Of a stretch of 64,000 bases of DNA, positions 53,128-63,527 are shown piece after piece (the first letter of the stretch is position 1; each line of letters begins with the position of its first letter). The notes below the pieces were generated by a model. That model saw nothing but the letters and a program-made list of their open reading frames with translations. It was not told where the DNA came from and made no database searches. Both the position numbers and the translations under genes were made by a program. Origin of the DNA: Wyeomyia smithii. Lineage: Eukaryota > Arthropoda > Insecta > Diptera > Culicidae. The stretch lies in assembly GCF_029784165.1 (NCBI RefSeq), contig NC_073695.1, positions 98,871,485-98,935,484 on the forward strand, in the 5' to 3' direction.

Positions 53128-53763
53128 CTCACTTTACTTGAAAAAAAAAACGAAAATTCATTATTTTTCGTCTTTCCAGTGTAGGTACGATTTTTTGTTG
53201 TTTTTGATTAATAAACTTAATTTCAAATTTCATACTCGAATGCAAAACTTTCAGGGAAATCCCGGGAAGTGAGATTTTTTCATTCTCATTTCCCGGGAAA
53301 TTTGTTTCCGGGAATATTGCAAACCCTTGTTGGTAGGACAATTATATTAGTCTATCTTAGCATTCTTCACTATTAAGGTAATGCATCACGAAAACTTTGA
53401 AAATATTTTAATTTTACTATGAAATTAATTGCAAATAAAAAATTCTGAAAATAAATAAATTAAATTCATTGCAAATAAAAATTCTGAAATTCTGGAAGCG
53501 AAGTCATACAACACTAAACAAGTTTCTTTTTGAAACCGAAGAGTCTTAGAGAATAAAAATGATCGCTTGAATTATTATCTTAAAAACTTATAAATAACTA
53601 GAATATTTCCACTATTCAGGTAAAAATGACTATTACTTTTACTGGAAAAATAATGCATCATGATCGGTTGTTCCGACTGGTTCCGGTTGTTCCGGTTGTT
53701 TAGACTGTTTTCATACATAGATTTCCATGTCACACTTCCATCATTAATATCGTATGAAATCAT

Positions 53764-54511
53764 TAGAGACAGTGGTAATTCGCGGCAAAATAATTGAAAA
53801 TTCGGGGGTGGCAAAATGAAAAACACTCAAAATTCGCGGTAATTTCGCGGCAACCGTCTTCTCCAAAAAATACTAAATAAAGTGATTTTTTTTGGCGAAA
53901 ACAAGAAACAGTTCGCTGGTTTAAATTAATATACTATCATTTAACCGTACAATTCATAATTTCTTTGCATTACTGACTAAAAGTTTTTAGGTATATGTTA
54001 AATTGTCTTCATTTTGGTGTCGGCAGGCTCCTTTTATATCCGCGATCTACCGACTTTCCGGGAACGCTAAATATTTATTTTCCAACCGTAATAGTCCAAG
54101 AAAATGTCTGCGATCCGAATACCTGTTAAAGTTATAATACCAATCTCACTGTCGGGTATTTCAAAAAATAATACTTGCTTGTACTTAGTTCAGCTTGCAA
54201 CTTCGATTTTATGGCTACACACTCTGAAATTCTATCATGCAGGTTATCAATCGCCAAAATTCAGTTTATTGGATACATAGGGAAAGGCCTGCCGTTGCTA
54301 TAGAGATGCCCATTAATCTTCAGCTTTGTCCGTGTTGCTGGTTTTCATGAATTTTGCAGGTTTCAAATCGAAATTTTGGATGATTGGCAAAGAACGTTGC
54401 TATTTTTCATTACTTTCGCGGTATTTCGCGTGTTTCTGTAAATTTCGCGGCCCATGCTGAATTTCGCGGTATTCGCGGCTTCCGCGAAATCGCGATTTAC
54501 CACTGTCCCTA
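53764..54511. mobile_element. Non-autonomous hAT element, 748 bp, exact 8-bp TSD
   Basis: Ends TAGAGACAGTGGTAATTCGC and, inverted, TAGGGACAGTGGTAAATCGC are flanked by GAAATCAT at 53756-53763 and 54512-54519. TTCGCGG or close variants occur at least six times near the two ends. No transposase. Confidence 0.88.
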
Positions 54512-54831
54512 GAAATCATGAACAAATTACGTTTATCGAAACAATGTATCTGTCTAGTTTACAAGAACAATATTTATAGCAAGTACGACGTTAGTTTATT
54601 AGAATATATCGTTTTATTTTATCATAGAATTTGTATTATAATCGGAACAGGGTGAATCATAATCGGAACAACAAATGTATCTCAATTGGACTAGCTATTT
54701 TATTTAAGATTAATTTTAAGTATCTTTTAGGTAGACAATTTAATTGCCTAAACTATTCTTAACATTTCTTATTGGGCGCTCCCAATGAAAAAAAATTCTA
54801 GCAAAATCTTCTGAAATCCATCATTACATTA

Positions 54832-55145
54832 AGGTTTTTTTACGCGGGGGATGCATTCCAAATTTGTAAGGGCCCGTGTAAAAAAACGACTTTTCTGAAT
54901 TGAAAATATAACAAAGAAACCCGTCCCAAAATGTCTGAACCTCGTTTGAATATGATAGAGGTCAGTCTAGATACCAAAATACAACATTTTGAATTTTCAG
55001 TATTTACACCAAAAATTGTGATTTTTTTTAAAAACGGATAGGTATATGATTACTTTTGGCCTAAACCGGAAAACATAATTGAAATGAAGTCGATATCCTG
55101 TACCGTTTTTAAGAAAGTAATGGAGGAAATCAACCTGCGTGAAAT
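54832..55145. mobile_element. ACGCGG-type MITE, copy 2
   Basis: Begins AGGTTTTTTTACGCGGGGG beside TA; shares 'ctcgtttgaatatgatagag', 'gtatttacaccaaaaat' and 'gtaccgtttttaagaaagta' with the copy at 62742-63069. The right terminus is degraded ('atcaacctgcgtgaaat'). Confidence 0.65.
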
Positions 55146-55189
55146 ATGCCATACTGTATGTCAAGCAGGGATGTTACGGATGTGATTTT

Positions 55190-55455
55190 TCAGACATCTG
55201 CAGAGGCGGATGCGGATGCGGATATCCGTAGCATCCCTTGTGTTTTATTTTGCTTATTTCACATAACCATGCCCCTCCCCAGTGCAAAAGTTATTTGGGC
55301 GAGCAGTAAATACACCAAGGAAAATTTTTCTGCAATATTTTATGAAGCGGTATTTTTTTAATATCCGCATGGTATGATGCGGATGCGGATGTCAATTTTC
55401 ATGCAGATGTTCCGCATTTGCGGATGCGGATGCGGATATCCGTAACATCCCTCAT
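55190..55455. repeat. GCGGATGCGGATATCCG-type simple repeat pair
   Basis: GGCGGATGCGGATGCGGATA (about 55204) and GCGGATGCGGATGCGGATAT (about 55420) flank 200 bp of AT-rich sequence; both end in 'atccgtarcatccct'. Hexameric GCGGAT repeats of unknown role. Confidence 0.45.
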
Positions 55456-56944
55456 GTCAAGCACAAACAAAGTGAAGCGGTGAAGTCTCAGAAGTAAGCT
55501 GTTCCGAACATGATACAAAACAGGCCTTTGCATTCCATCAATGATTCCAACTTCGAAGCAAATATATTTTATTTAATCTCAACGAAACTTTCTAAACATT
55601 CAGGAGAAGTTGTTCTATGATACCGATAAATATTGTTAGTAACTTTACAAACAATAGTTGTGTCCGAATTTCGGTATTTTAGTTAATCGACCCACAATAA
55701 ACAAAGTGGCAAAATCAGCTTAGGTTAAAATTTTGGAAAATAAGGTTTCGTGGTTGATTATCGTGAATCTGTAGTATTTATATTGACTAAAATATTAAGT
55801 AAGTTTACACTTTCGCTTATTTTTTTCTTGTGAATGAAATTAAAAAATTAATCTCCTTATTCTTTAGTTCTCAGAGTGAGGTGCTGGTGAGTGAGGGGTG
55901 TTGCTTTATCTCCTGGAAGTAACACAACTTTCCCACTGGATATAATCAAGAGACAGTTTTACGTTTAAACAAACACTTCGATAGGTCTCATCAATTCCTT
56001 GAATAATCATAAGCTTTTTTCTATTAACTAGGTCACTAATTTTTGGCGTTCACTGATTGAGTAGGATAATTTTGAATATATAAATATTTTTAAAAAGGAA
56101 AAACGGGTTTCAGCGAATCATACCGGAATTAGTATCTCGGTCAATCGGGACACTAGTGAAATTTGACAAATTTTCAAATTTTACAAAAACTTGGTACTGA
56201 GACTTGAAAAACTTTTTTATTTCAAGTGATAATATCCAAGTGTGAAGCAGCCGCTTCGCTTGACAAATAGCATAACTTAAATTTAAATTCATTTCGCGTT
56301 GCATCTGCATTTTTCTATACCCCTTTGTTTAGCCGCATCTAACCTACAATTAAATACATACACGCTGCAGTAGTTCAAATCGACGAATCTAGTAAAAATA
56401 TGGTAGAGTCACCATCATGAGGCAGAATTACATGTTCTTCGGGTAAGCAAAAAAAAATTTCATCATTTCCGAGGTTACCCTGGTTCAAAATTTATTGCTT
56501 TTTGGTATGTTCCGTATATACCAGCAAAAAAGCGTAAAAAAGTGCTAGCCATTAATGATTTGCGATATTTTTGGGAACGTTACTGTCAACTTTGAGCTAT
56601 TATCGAGGACATATAACACATTTCATCTCATATTTGGAAAGGTTGTCAGCTGTAGGAAACCGGTCAAATAAGAATTGTTTGTTAATTTCTGGTTGAGCTA
56701 GATGAGAATATGTATTTTATTGAATGTTATAAATTCATTCAAATGTTCATATTTGATTATAATGCTGCAAAATTAATTTAAAATTTTAGAAAACCATTGT
56801 GGCTTTTTCTTTTTCTAAGATTTTTGTTGGCGTTTCATATGGAAGTTGTTTTAAAAAAACGGAGCTGAATATGTCAAAAGTTTTTTCTTAACACACTTTG
56901 TATATATTCCGTATTGCAACTCGTCGTTTTGTTTATTATACACA

Positions 56945-57095
56945 GGCTTCGCATCCAATTGGTGCAGGAGTGGCAGGACAATTTCGGCGGTGCTAGGCTT
57001 TGATCCTACTGACACTAAACAGTCTCTCCCGAACCGGGATTCGAACATACGATTGTTGGCTTGCTAGGCCAGCAACGTATCTCGAGATCACTTAG
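56945..57095 (-). repeat. tRNA-derived SINE (family A head)
   Basis: The minus strand reads TGATCTCGAGATACGTTGC (A-box region, complement of about 57072-57090) and GTATGTTCGAATCCC (B box, complement of 57046-57060). The head matches the 2671-2869 SINE, with a different tail. Confidence 0.65.
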
Positions 57096-58092
57096 GAGGA
57101 ACATATTCCACAGTTAATTCAATTAATAACATTAGTTCTACGATTTATGGTCTATGAGTTATGAATTTTGAATAAAAATGGAAAGTTCACTTGGGTTTTC
57201 CGAGAAAATTAGTGACTCTGATTTTTTACAATTAGGGTAAGGAACTGCTCAAGTAGTAGCGCCTATTTTAATCAGTCGAAGAAAACAGGCCTCAAACTCC
57301 TGCATTTTGATCAATATCGACAATTTCAATGATGGAAACGAAAACTTTGATTGTCTAGCTGTCTTACGAATATAAATACCGTTAATCACAAAGAAATCTG
57401 TGAACAATTGCAATTAAACAAATCGACCGATATTGCAGCCATTCAGGAGCCACTTCGGGTACTGAAAAAAAACGCCTGCAAAACAGATGGAAAAAATAGG
57501 TTCGGGGTGATTGGAATAGTGTCCCTCGATTGGTAACTTTGATTGATGATTGTTAAAGTTTGCTAACTTAGTTTTACAATCTGAAAACAAATTCTGACAG
57601 AGAAAACGATAGAGAACAGATTGATATACTACTGTTTGAGTTTCACCCAACACATTTCGAGTATTTTGTCTGAATACACAGGCGGTTTCTAAAGCTGCTT
57701 AGAATATGTTCCCTACCCTATATTCTCGTTCTAAGGTTGATAAGCTCTATCTGTAAAAAAGTTGCAGCATTATAAATTAAAGAAACTGTCATCGCAAACA
57801 ACGTAACCATTATTCAATATTTCCAACTTGTATTTCATTGAAACATTTTTTAAACACTATGTTATCTTGTAAATATATATATGTGAAGTCGATTGTTGTT
57901 GGTAAAGCGATTTTTTTATTTTTCGTGGAAAAAAGATGTGTGAGGGAAATCTGCCAGGAAAAAAGTTGAAGGGACAAAATATTTGCAATATCTGTGGCTT
58001 TTTGTTTTCCTAGTTCACCTGTAATCAGTTAACATACTGTCGTCATCAATATAATGCAATTTGTGTCCTGCTTTAGCATCGGTAGTGATTGT

Positions 58093-58136
58093 TTTATTAG
58101 ATTTCTCTGTATTCTATCGACCGGGTTTATTTTATT
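58093..58136 (-). promoter_or_regulatory. Polyadenylation signals for the ankyrin/SOCS gene
   Basis: AATAAA on the minus strand (TTTATT at 58126-58131, 58131-58136 and 58093-58098) lies about 100-145 bases past the stop codon, a normal distance for an insect 3' UTR. Confidence 0.5.
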
Positions 58137-58236
58137 ATAAGCCTATTTACACGATATCTAACACTGAAAACGTGGACATTTATATTCATAGAGAGAGATT
58201 GATTGGGTAGTGAATAGTTGTCGGCGCGTATACTGC

Positions 58237-59145
58237 CTACCCTTCAAAGTTCAGTACGTACTCTTTCAGAGGAAGCGGCAAGTTAAGCCGATTTATGCTC
58301 GGGGCAAGTTTTTTGTTTAGACTATTGTATATACACACCCGGCAAAGTTGTTTTAAACTGCGAGGCTTCTTGTAGAGGGTGATGATCAAATGCCTTAGAT
58401 TATCGATAGATTTGTTCGGAACCTGCGCTATGAACAGATTGTGCAGCGATTTTAGGCAGTTGAATAGCGTTTCGTGCCTCATAGAGTAGTAGAACAGATA
58501 TATAATACGTTGGTAGGTCTGTTCACGATCGAGTAGGATGAACTCTTTTCTTGTGATTAACATAATGTAATAGAATAACAGATAATTACGTGCGTTGTTG
58601 CGGAATGAGCTTCGCAGATTGTCGCTTCCATTGCCATTAACAGCTGCTCCAGCTCCGTTAGTACTTGAAGATGTGCCTGTGGGTGCAGTTCCACTAGGCC
58701 CAGCAACTTCACCAGCTCCTACAGCTCGCATACCACCAAAGTTAATGAAATCGTTTACGTAATTTATGGATGAGCTACTGCTACCACTCATCATTAGTTT
58801 ATTACTCAGCGTAATGTTCGGATCAGTACCGTACTGAATCAGCACCAGCAACAGTTCATAAACACAGAGAATATCCGGGCAGGTACGAACGTTGACGATC
58901 ATGTCAATCACCGACTGCAGAATGTGCTGCGAAGTTATGTTACAATCCAATCCGTATTGCAGCAACAAGATTAGAATATTTTTGATAAAGTCGAAGTTGG
59001 CGCGCTTCTGCGTATCACAGTTGAGGGTAAAGTTTTCCGATACGGTAAATATCAGCACGTGCAGCGGCGTCAAATTCGACCGGTATGAACAGTTCGGGTT
59101 GGCGCCATTCTGCAGCAATATCCGAATGCAGTTCAGATAGCAAAC
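58237..59145 (-). CDS. Ankyrin/SOCS gene, terminal exon with SOCS box
   Basis: The acceptor is ctttgcag| and the stop is TAG at 58239-58237. It contains CIRILLQNGANPNCSY, further ankyrin units, the low-complexity linker SGSSSSS through AVNGNGSDN, a helical region, and the SOCS box in the last 50 or so residues (PRSLKQLCRVCIYNSL and INRLNLPLPLKEYVL). Confidence 0.9.
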   Translation of the reverse strand, partial: VCYLNCIRILLQNGANPNCSYRSNLTPLHVLIFTVSENFTLNCDTQKRANFDFIKNILILLLQYGLDCNITSQHILQSVIDMIVNVRTCPDILCVYELLLVLIQYGTDPNITLSNKLMMSGSSSSSINYVNDFINFGGMRAVGAGEVAGPSGTAPTGTSSSTNGAGAAVNGNGSDNLRSSFRNNARNYLLFYYIMLITRKEFILLDREQTYQRIIYLFYYSMRHETLFNCLKSLHNLFIAQVPNKSIDNLRHLIITLYKKPRSLKQLCRVCIYNSLNKKLAPSINRLNLPLPLKEYVLNFEG

Positions 59146-61024
59146 CTGCAAAGATAGTATGTAAGTAAGTCGGAATGGTACTACTCTGAAAATGATAATA
59201 TTGGATAACAGAAGATACAAAATACAGTTGGGTATATAAACACACATTGTAATAACATTTGTCGGAATCCAATAGCTGCAGTACGATATGCGTTTAACTT
59301 ACCTTCATTGAATGGGTAAAATGGTGTAATGGATCTTTGTTTATGAGAGGTACTAAACACACCATAATTGGTACTGATCCATCTCTTCCCACAATATTGG
59401 GATCACCTATTAAAAAAAGTCATCAATTTTTCAAACTGCCCCCAGCGTTCGAGTATTACTACGGACGTTGCAATACCTCTGATACTTACTTAGAATCGAT
59501 TCTTTTACTTCCGATAACCAATATTTAGCATCGATACTTGACAGGCGATCCTCCGCCAACATCGATACACTACCCTAGTATTGAAACAAGCGACAAACTC
59601 GACAAACATTTACTCTGTGATCTTTTAATGCATTTGGTGGTAAGGAGCACCAAAATTCACAGGATCGGTTGAAAAGCTATAATCTATCAAATTATTCCGG
59701 TTTAGGCACTAAGGCAAAACGCGACTGATTGTCTGATAAATGTTGCAATACCTATACGCATCAGAAAAGTTTGGATGTTTTTGACGAGCATAATCGGCGA
59801 AGCATCTACAGAAGCTGTTTGTTTTTATCGCGGGCAAAAAATTTGCAAAAACAGCCGTATGAGTTTTACTTTAAATGAGCTGATATCGAACAGCGATACC
59901 TCGCAGTATTGATACTTTTCTCATGATTATATCGGAGTATCAGCGCTTGCTTTCGATACCAGTATCGATTCTAAGTATCGATGCCTAATGATATCGCAAC
60001 GTCCCTAAGTATTACATACCTCCTTCCTTTATCAGCATATTTAACAGTTCGTAACACACTTCCCAATCCCGAATGTGACGAAAAACGCAAGCTAGCGCGC
60101 TGTTGCCGGTTTGATTGATTGAGCTTTTAGCACCGTTCTGTAGCAGAAAACGCACCAAATGCAACACATCCCACTTGTTCCACTTGTCATAACCATACCT
60201 ATACAAAATAGTACAGTATTCAAGAGTTTGATCAACTTCATCGGAAGGACAAATCTCACCTTGCTTCCTCTAGTGCGTAGCGCACAATAATTGCATGTAA
60301 AGGAGTATTGCCAAGCGAATCGGGACTATTGATAAGTTCCTTACAGCCACGTTCTAGCAGTATTCGAATTGTGTTGAGAGTATCTTCGGCTGATTTCCTA
60401 GCCGCTAGGATAACTGAAATAGTTAAAAATTATGAATCTCAACACTGAGCCTAGAAGTCCACTGCGATGCGATAATTACCGACATGCAGCAGTGTCATTT
60501 GCTGAGTGCACGTGCGTACTGTCGTGATGGCACCATGCTGAATCAACAGCTCCAGGAAGCGTCCGTCGTGCAACACTGCCTGATGTATCGGGTAGTACTC
60601 ATCCTTGATGAGATTGATTTCGTCCGACCGGGTTTGGACGAGATGTTGAACACACTTCCAAGCGCCTCGTTCGCATGCAATATGCAGCAACGGTTTTCGC
60701 ACCCGGAACGGTATCCACGGTTCTTCCATTTTCTGGGCGAGAATGTTAAGTACGTTGATTTGATCGCCATCGATCGCGTAGCATACTGCATTTTGCAGTT
60801 TCGTGTTCGGTCTTTCACATACCCCGACATCGTCTCCTTGATCTTCAGTAGTAAAGGAAAACTTATTAGTACATTTGAAGGAGAAAAAAAACAGAAAACA
60901 GGCCTTACTCTTGTACTTTCCACTCTCTTCGCAGTTGTGAGAGTGAACACCAGGAAAGCACATTCTCGCTTCAGTATCAATTCTGGCACCATGCTTCAAC
61001 AGTAATTCTACACATTCCTCGTAG
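58237..61024 (-). CDS. Ankyrin-repeat and SOCS-box protein (gene span, last 6 exons; 5' part outside window)
   Basis: Joined as 61024-60909, 60842-60480, 60413-60260, 60198-60020, 59406-59303 and 59145-58237; about 608 residues are visible. All introns have GT/AG ends and consistent phases (66, 66, 61, 613 and 157 bp). Ankyrin repeat pieces run throughout: CVELLLKHGARID, KPLLHIACERGAWKCVQHLV, YYPIHQAVLHDGRFLELLI, TIRILLERG, GNTPLHAII, HLVRFLLQNGAK, CIRILLQNGANPN, LTPLHVLIF. A Ser/Gly/Ala-rich low-complexity insert (about 58640-58790) precedes the C-terminal SOCS box with BC-box SLKQLCRVCIYNSL and LPLP Cul5-box. SOCS-box ankyrin proteins recruit Elongin B/C and Cullin 5 to ubiquitinate bound targets; the target here is unknown. 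The 5' exons must lie to the right of 61026. Confidence 0.88.
59303..59406 (-). CDS. Ankyrin/SOCS gene, small ankyrin exon
   Basis: The acceptor is ttaatag| and the donor is ATGAAG|gtaagt. 34 codons read DPNIVGRDGSVPIMVCLVPL and HHFTHSMK. The phase matches both neighbours. Confidence 0.85.
59407..60019 (-). other. 613-bp intron with repeat fragments
   Basis: Contains a fragment of the foldback family (inverted half 'gcaccaaaattcacaggatc' followed by 'gttgaaaagctataatc', about 59648-59690) and several 'agtatcgat' words. No exon is seen in it. Confidence 0.5.
60020..60198 (-). CDS. Ankyrin/SOCS gene, ankyrin exon
   Basis: The acceptor is tgtatag| and the donor is GGAG|gtatgt. It encodes DVLHLVRFLLQNGAKSSINQ and CVFRHIRDWEVCYELLNMLI. 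Confidence 0.87.
60260..60413 (-). CDS. Ankyrin/SOCS gene, ankyrin exon
   Basis: The acceptor is tttcag| and the donor is GCAAG|gtgaga. It encodes ILAARKSAEDTLNTIRILLE and the canonical GNTPLHAIIVRYALEEA. Confidence 0.87.
60480..60842 (-). CDS. Ankyrin/SOCS gene, ankyrin exon
   Basis: The acceptor is ctgaag| and the donor is GTCG|gtaatt. It encodes about three ankyrin units: LQNAVCYAIDGDQINVLNIL, KPLLHIACERGAWKCVQHLV, and YYPIHQAVLHDGRFLELLI with HGAITTVRTCTQQMTLLHV. Confidence 0.88.
60909..61024 (-). CDS. Ankyrin/SOCS gene, first visible exon
   Basis: The acceptor has a long pyrimidine tract (ttcttccttctttttcag|). It enters with a codon begun in an upstream exon and reads YEECVELLLKHGARIDTEAR. 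The donor AGA|gtaagg leaves one base of a split codon. No ATG precedes it, so it is internal. Confidence 0.82.
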
Positions 61025-61669
61025 CTGAAAAAGAAGGAAGAAAAAGGGGCCGGTACTACTTGGGAGCAGCCATGGTCGAAACACCGAACTGTGCTGCCCG
61101 GTTGCCACTTTTGCATCGAAACACGGCACGACGTGTATTGCAACTGCAACTGAGTGTTAGTGTTGAATCGACAACACGCAGAGCGATAGCCGAACCACCG
61201 GTGGCAGTGGCTGTTTTTCATTTTCGCCACGGGTGTTTCAAACTTCGGCAAACACCGGAATCGAGGGATTTGGCGCTCATTTCAAGATGGCTTGACAAAG
61301 TATTTTTTTTTAATTCTTTCAGCACCAATATTTAGTGGTTAATTTGTGGTTTCGAAATCCAATTTGTGGTAATTTGTGGTTGAGTAATTTCTGAGAAATT
61401 TTCAGAAAACTGAGTCAAGCCATCTTTGAAAATGATTTTACTTCAAATGAATCGGACAACGATGATATATACATCAATCGAAAGCTCTTAATTTGTGGTT
61501 CACGAAAATGTAGTTGTTGTAGGCATACTCCATAATAAAATAATTAAAAAACTATTATTAAAAATTTTGAACATTGTTTACCTCTTGTTGTCAACACCGA
61601 CCGTACGCGGCGCTGGTAGACCATCAAGATGATTTTTTCTCAGAAAGCTTTCGTGTAGCGATGAGTATG

Positions 61670-62122
61670 GTGAAACTAGAGATACTCAGAGGGAGAGATA
61701 TGCGGTTAGCCAAACGAACCTGCAAAATTGGAGCCAAACGAACAAGAAAGGTAACACCACATTGAGAGGTATTGCAATCGGGTACAAAAAAGAACGTGTT
61801 CATTTCTATACGATTTTTTGTTCTATTGCCAATGAATGAGTGATTTTCACCCGGAGTTCTACAAACCTTGTGTATAGGTAACAAAATAAGTGAAGGTGTA
61901 TAAAATTAAACATAAGCATAAAATATATCACCTTAACATTTTTCGCGAAGCACTTCACTATTCTTAAGGACTTTCACCGTCACCACCGATTATACAAGTC
62001 GAATGTTAGTCAACATTGCGCTTTGAGAAGAGATCTGGCACCTCTGACATATGAAACCCAGTTGCCGAATTGGCGATTTTTTTCACCGCGAATCTCTTCC
62101 TCTGAGTATTTCTAGGTGAAAC
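61670..62122. mobile_element. MITE nested in the MULE
   Basis: CTAGAGATACTCAGAGGGAG at the left is inverted at the right as CTAGAAATACTCAGAGGAAG. AGTATG flanks both sides (61664-61669, 62123-62128). 453 bp, non-coding. Confidence 0.55.
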
Positions 62123-62741
62123 AGTATGTAAACTGCAGGGATACTATATGTGCAGATTTGCTGCGAAGTGCAAATGTTGATCAATTAGCAGATATTTGTA
62201 GTTGACAAGCCTCCGTGTGTTTTACGTAAATTTCCTTAAAATAAGTGAAGTTTTACGTAGACATGCGAGCGTAATTTTCTCGATCTTCGGTCGAATCATT
62301 TCCGGAAATGTAGTTTTGCCGTTGAAAAAAAACCTAAATTAATACACCTAGGGGTGTGATCTGGTCTTTCTCATATAAAATCTATTATATGTTAAAATCT
62401 ATTAGCACATACGTTTTAACTCTTGGAATAAATTACAGCCTGATAATAATAAAGAACAATTTTTTGTTTCGATAGATATAATAATATTTTGGTAACCAAC
62501 TACGCAACTGTATTCGACTGTTGGGTATTTTAGAAACCGGAATGATGCCTGAAGATCGGGAATGGGCCTTAGAACTGTAGGGAACGGTTGAAACGCATGG
62601 TAAATGCCCAAAGGTGTGAGTCCTGACTAGAATTAAAATTCGATATTTTCTCGTCTCAGGAATATGCTACTACAACTACCCCCTGAATAATAAAACAAAA
62701 AAGCTTTCAACGGCAGCGACAACTGTATGTCGTATACAGTA

Positions 62742-63069
62742 AGGTCGCTTTTTACGCGGTTTTTTTTTTACACGGGTTGCTTTCCTCCATTACTCAAAAA
62801 CGGTACAAGATATCGACCTCATTTCAATCACGTTTTCCGTTTTAGGCCACGAGTGATCATATATCAGTTTTAAAAATAAATCAATTTTTGGTGTAAATAC
62901 TCAAAATTTGAAATATTGAATTTTGTTCTCTAGATTGGCCACTATCATATTCAAACGAGGTTTTAACGTTTTAGGACGGTTTTCTTTGTTATATTTGCAA
63001 CTCAAAAAAGTCGTTTTTTACGCGGACCCATACAAATTTGGAACACATCCCCCGCGTAAAAAACGACCT
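62742..63069. mobile_element. ACGCGG-type MITE, copy 3 (both ends present)
   Basis: AGGTCGCTTTTTACGCGG at the left and, inverted, AGGTCGTTTTTTACGCGGG at the right are flanked by TA (62740-62741, 63070-63071). 328 bp. It is the most complete of the three copies and lies inside the MULE. Confidence 0.8.
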
Positions 63070-63527
63070 TAGTGTGTATGAACGACTGTCGATATGTTCT
63101 AGATAACCCACTAGCACTAACATCGGCAGGTGCCAGTACTATGTTCATCCAACGCCGCGTACGGTCGGTGTTGACAATAAGAGGTAAACAATGTTCAAAA
63201 ATTTAAATAATAGTTCTTTAATTATTTTAATATGAGCTATGCCTACAAAAACTACATTTTCGTGAACCACAAATTAAGAGCTTTCGATTGATGTATATAT
63301 CATCGTTGTCCGATTCATTTGAAGCAAAATCATTTTCAGAGATGGCTTGACTCAGTTTTCTGAAAATTTCTCAGAAATTACTCAACCACAAATTACCACA
63401 AATTGGATTTCGAAACCACAAATTAACCACTAAATATTGGTGCTAAAAGAATTTTAAAAAAATACTTTGTCAAGCCATCTTGAAATGAGCGGATTTGGCT
63501 TTATAAAAACACCGGCCGCAGCCGAGA

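Larger units (their letters stand above)
51787..53329. mobile_element. hAT-like element with TCCCGGGA-rich ends
   Basis: Ends TAGGGTTTGCAATTCC and, inverted, CAAGGGTTTGCAATATTCCC are flanked by TTGGTAG (51780-51786 and 53330-53336), seven exact bases of a probable 8-bp TSD. Repeated TCCCGGGA/TTCCCGGG words lie inside both ends. The interior holds a foldback element with a SINE and another MITE; no transposase. Confidence 0.72.
39005..58092. other. Intergenic remainder between the two host genes
   Basis: Outside the listed elements, the intervals 39005-40135, 41651-42904, 55456-56944 and 57096-58092 show only AT-rich sequence with unsupported short ORFs. No host gene was found between the transporter start and the ankyrin/SOCS gene end. 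Confidence 0.5.
61275..63490. mobile_element. Mutator-like (MULE-type) element with ~340-bp inverted repeats and 9-bp TSD
   Basis: Left arm 61275-about 61616 and right arm about 63151-63490 are inverse complements with few differences (ends GCTCATTTCAAGATGGCTTG). GGATTTGGC flanks both sides (61266-61274 and 63491-63499). Long inverted repeats plus a 9-bp duplication are typical of Mutator-like elements. No transposase is seen; the interior carries two smaller MITEs. It lies in an intron, or 5' of, the ankyrin/SOCS gene. Confidence 0.85.

Noticed and set aside
60484..61005. 173-codon plus-strand ORF
   Set aside because: Antisense shadow of the ankyrin exons, whose splice sites and repeats are convincing on the minus strand.
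61025..61251. Start of the ankyrin protein at an ATG at 61251
   Set aside because: Sequence upstream of 61024 lacks ankyrin character, and a strong acceptor with pyrimidine tract sits at 61026-61025.
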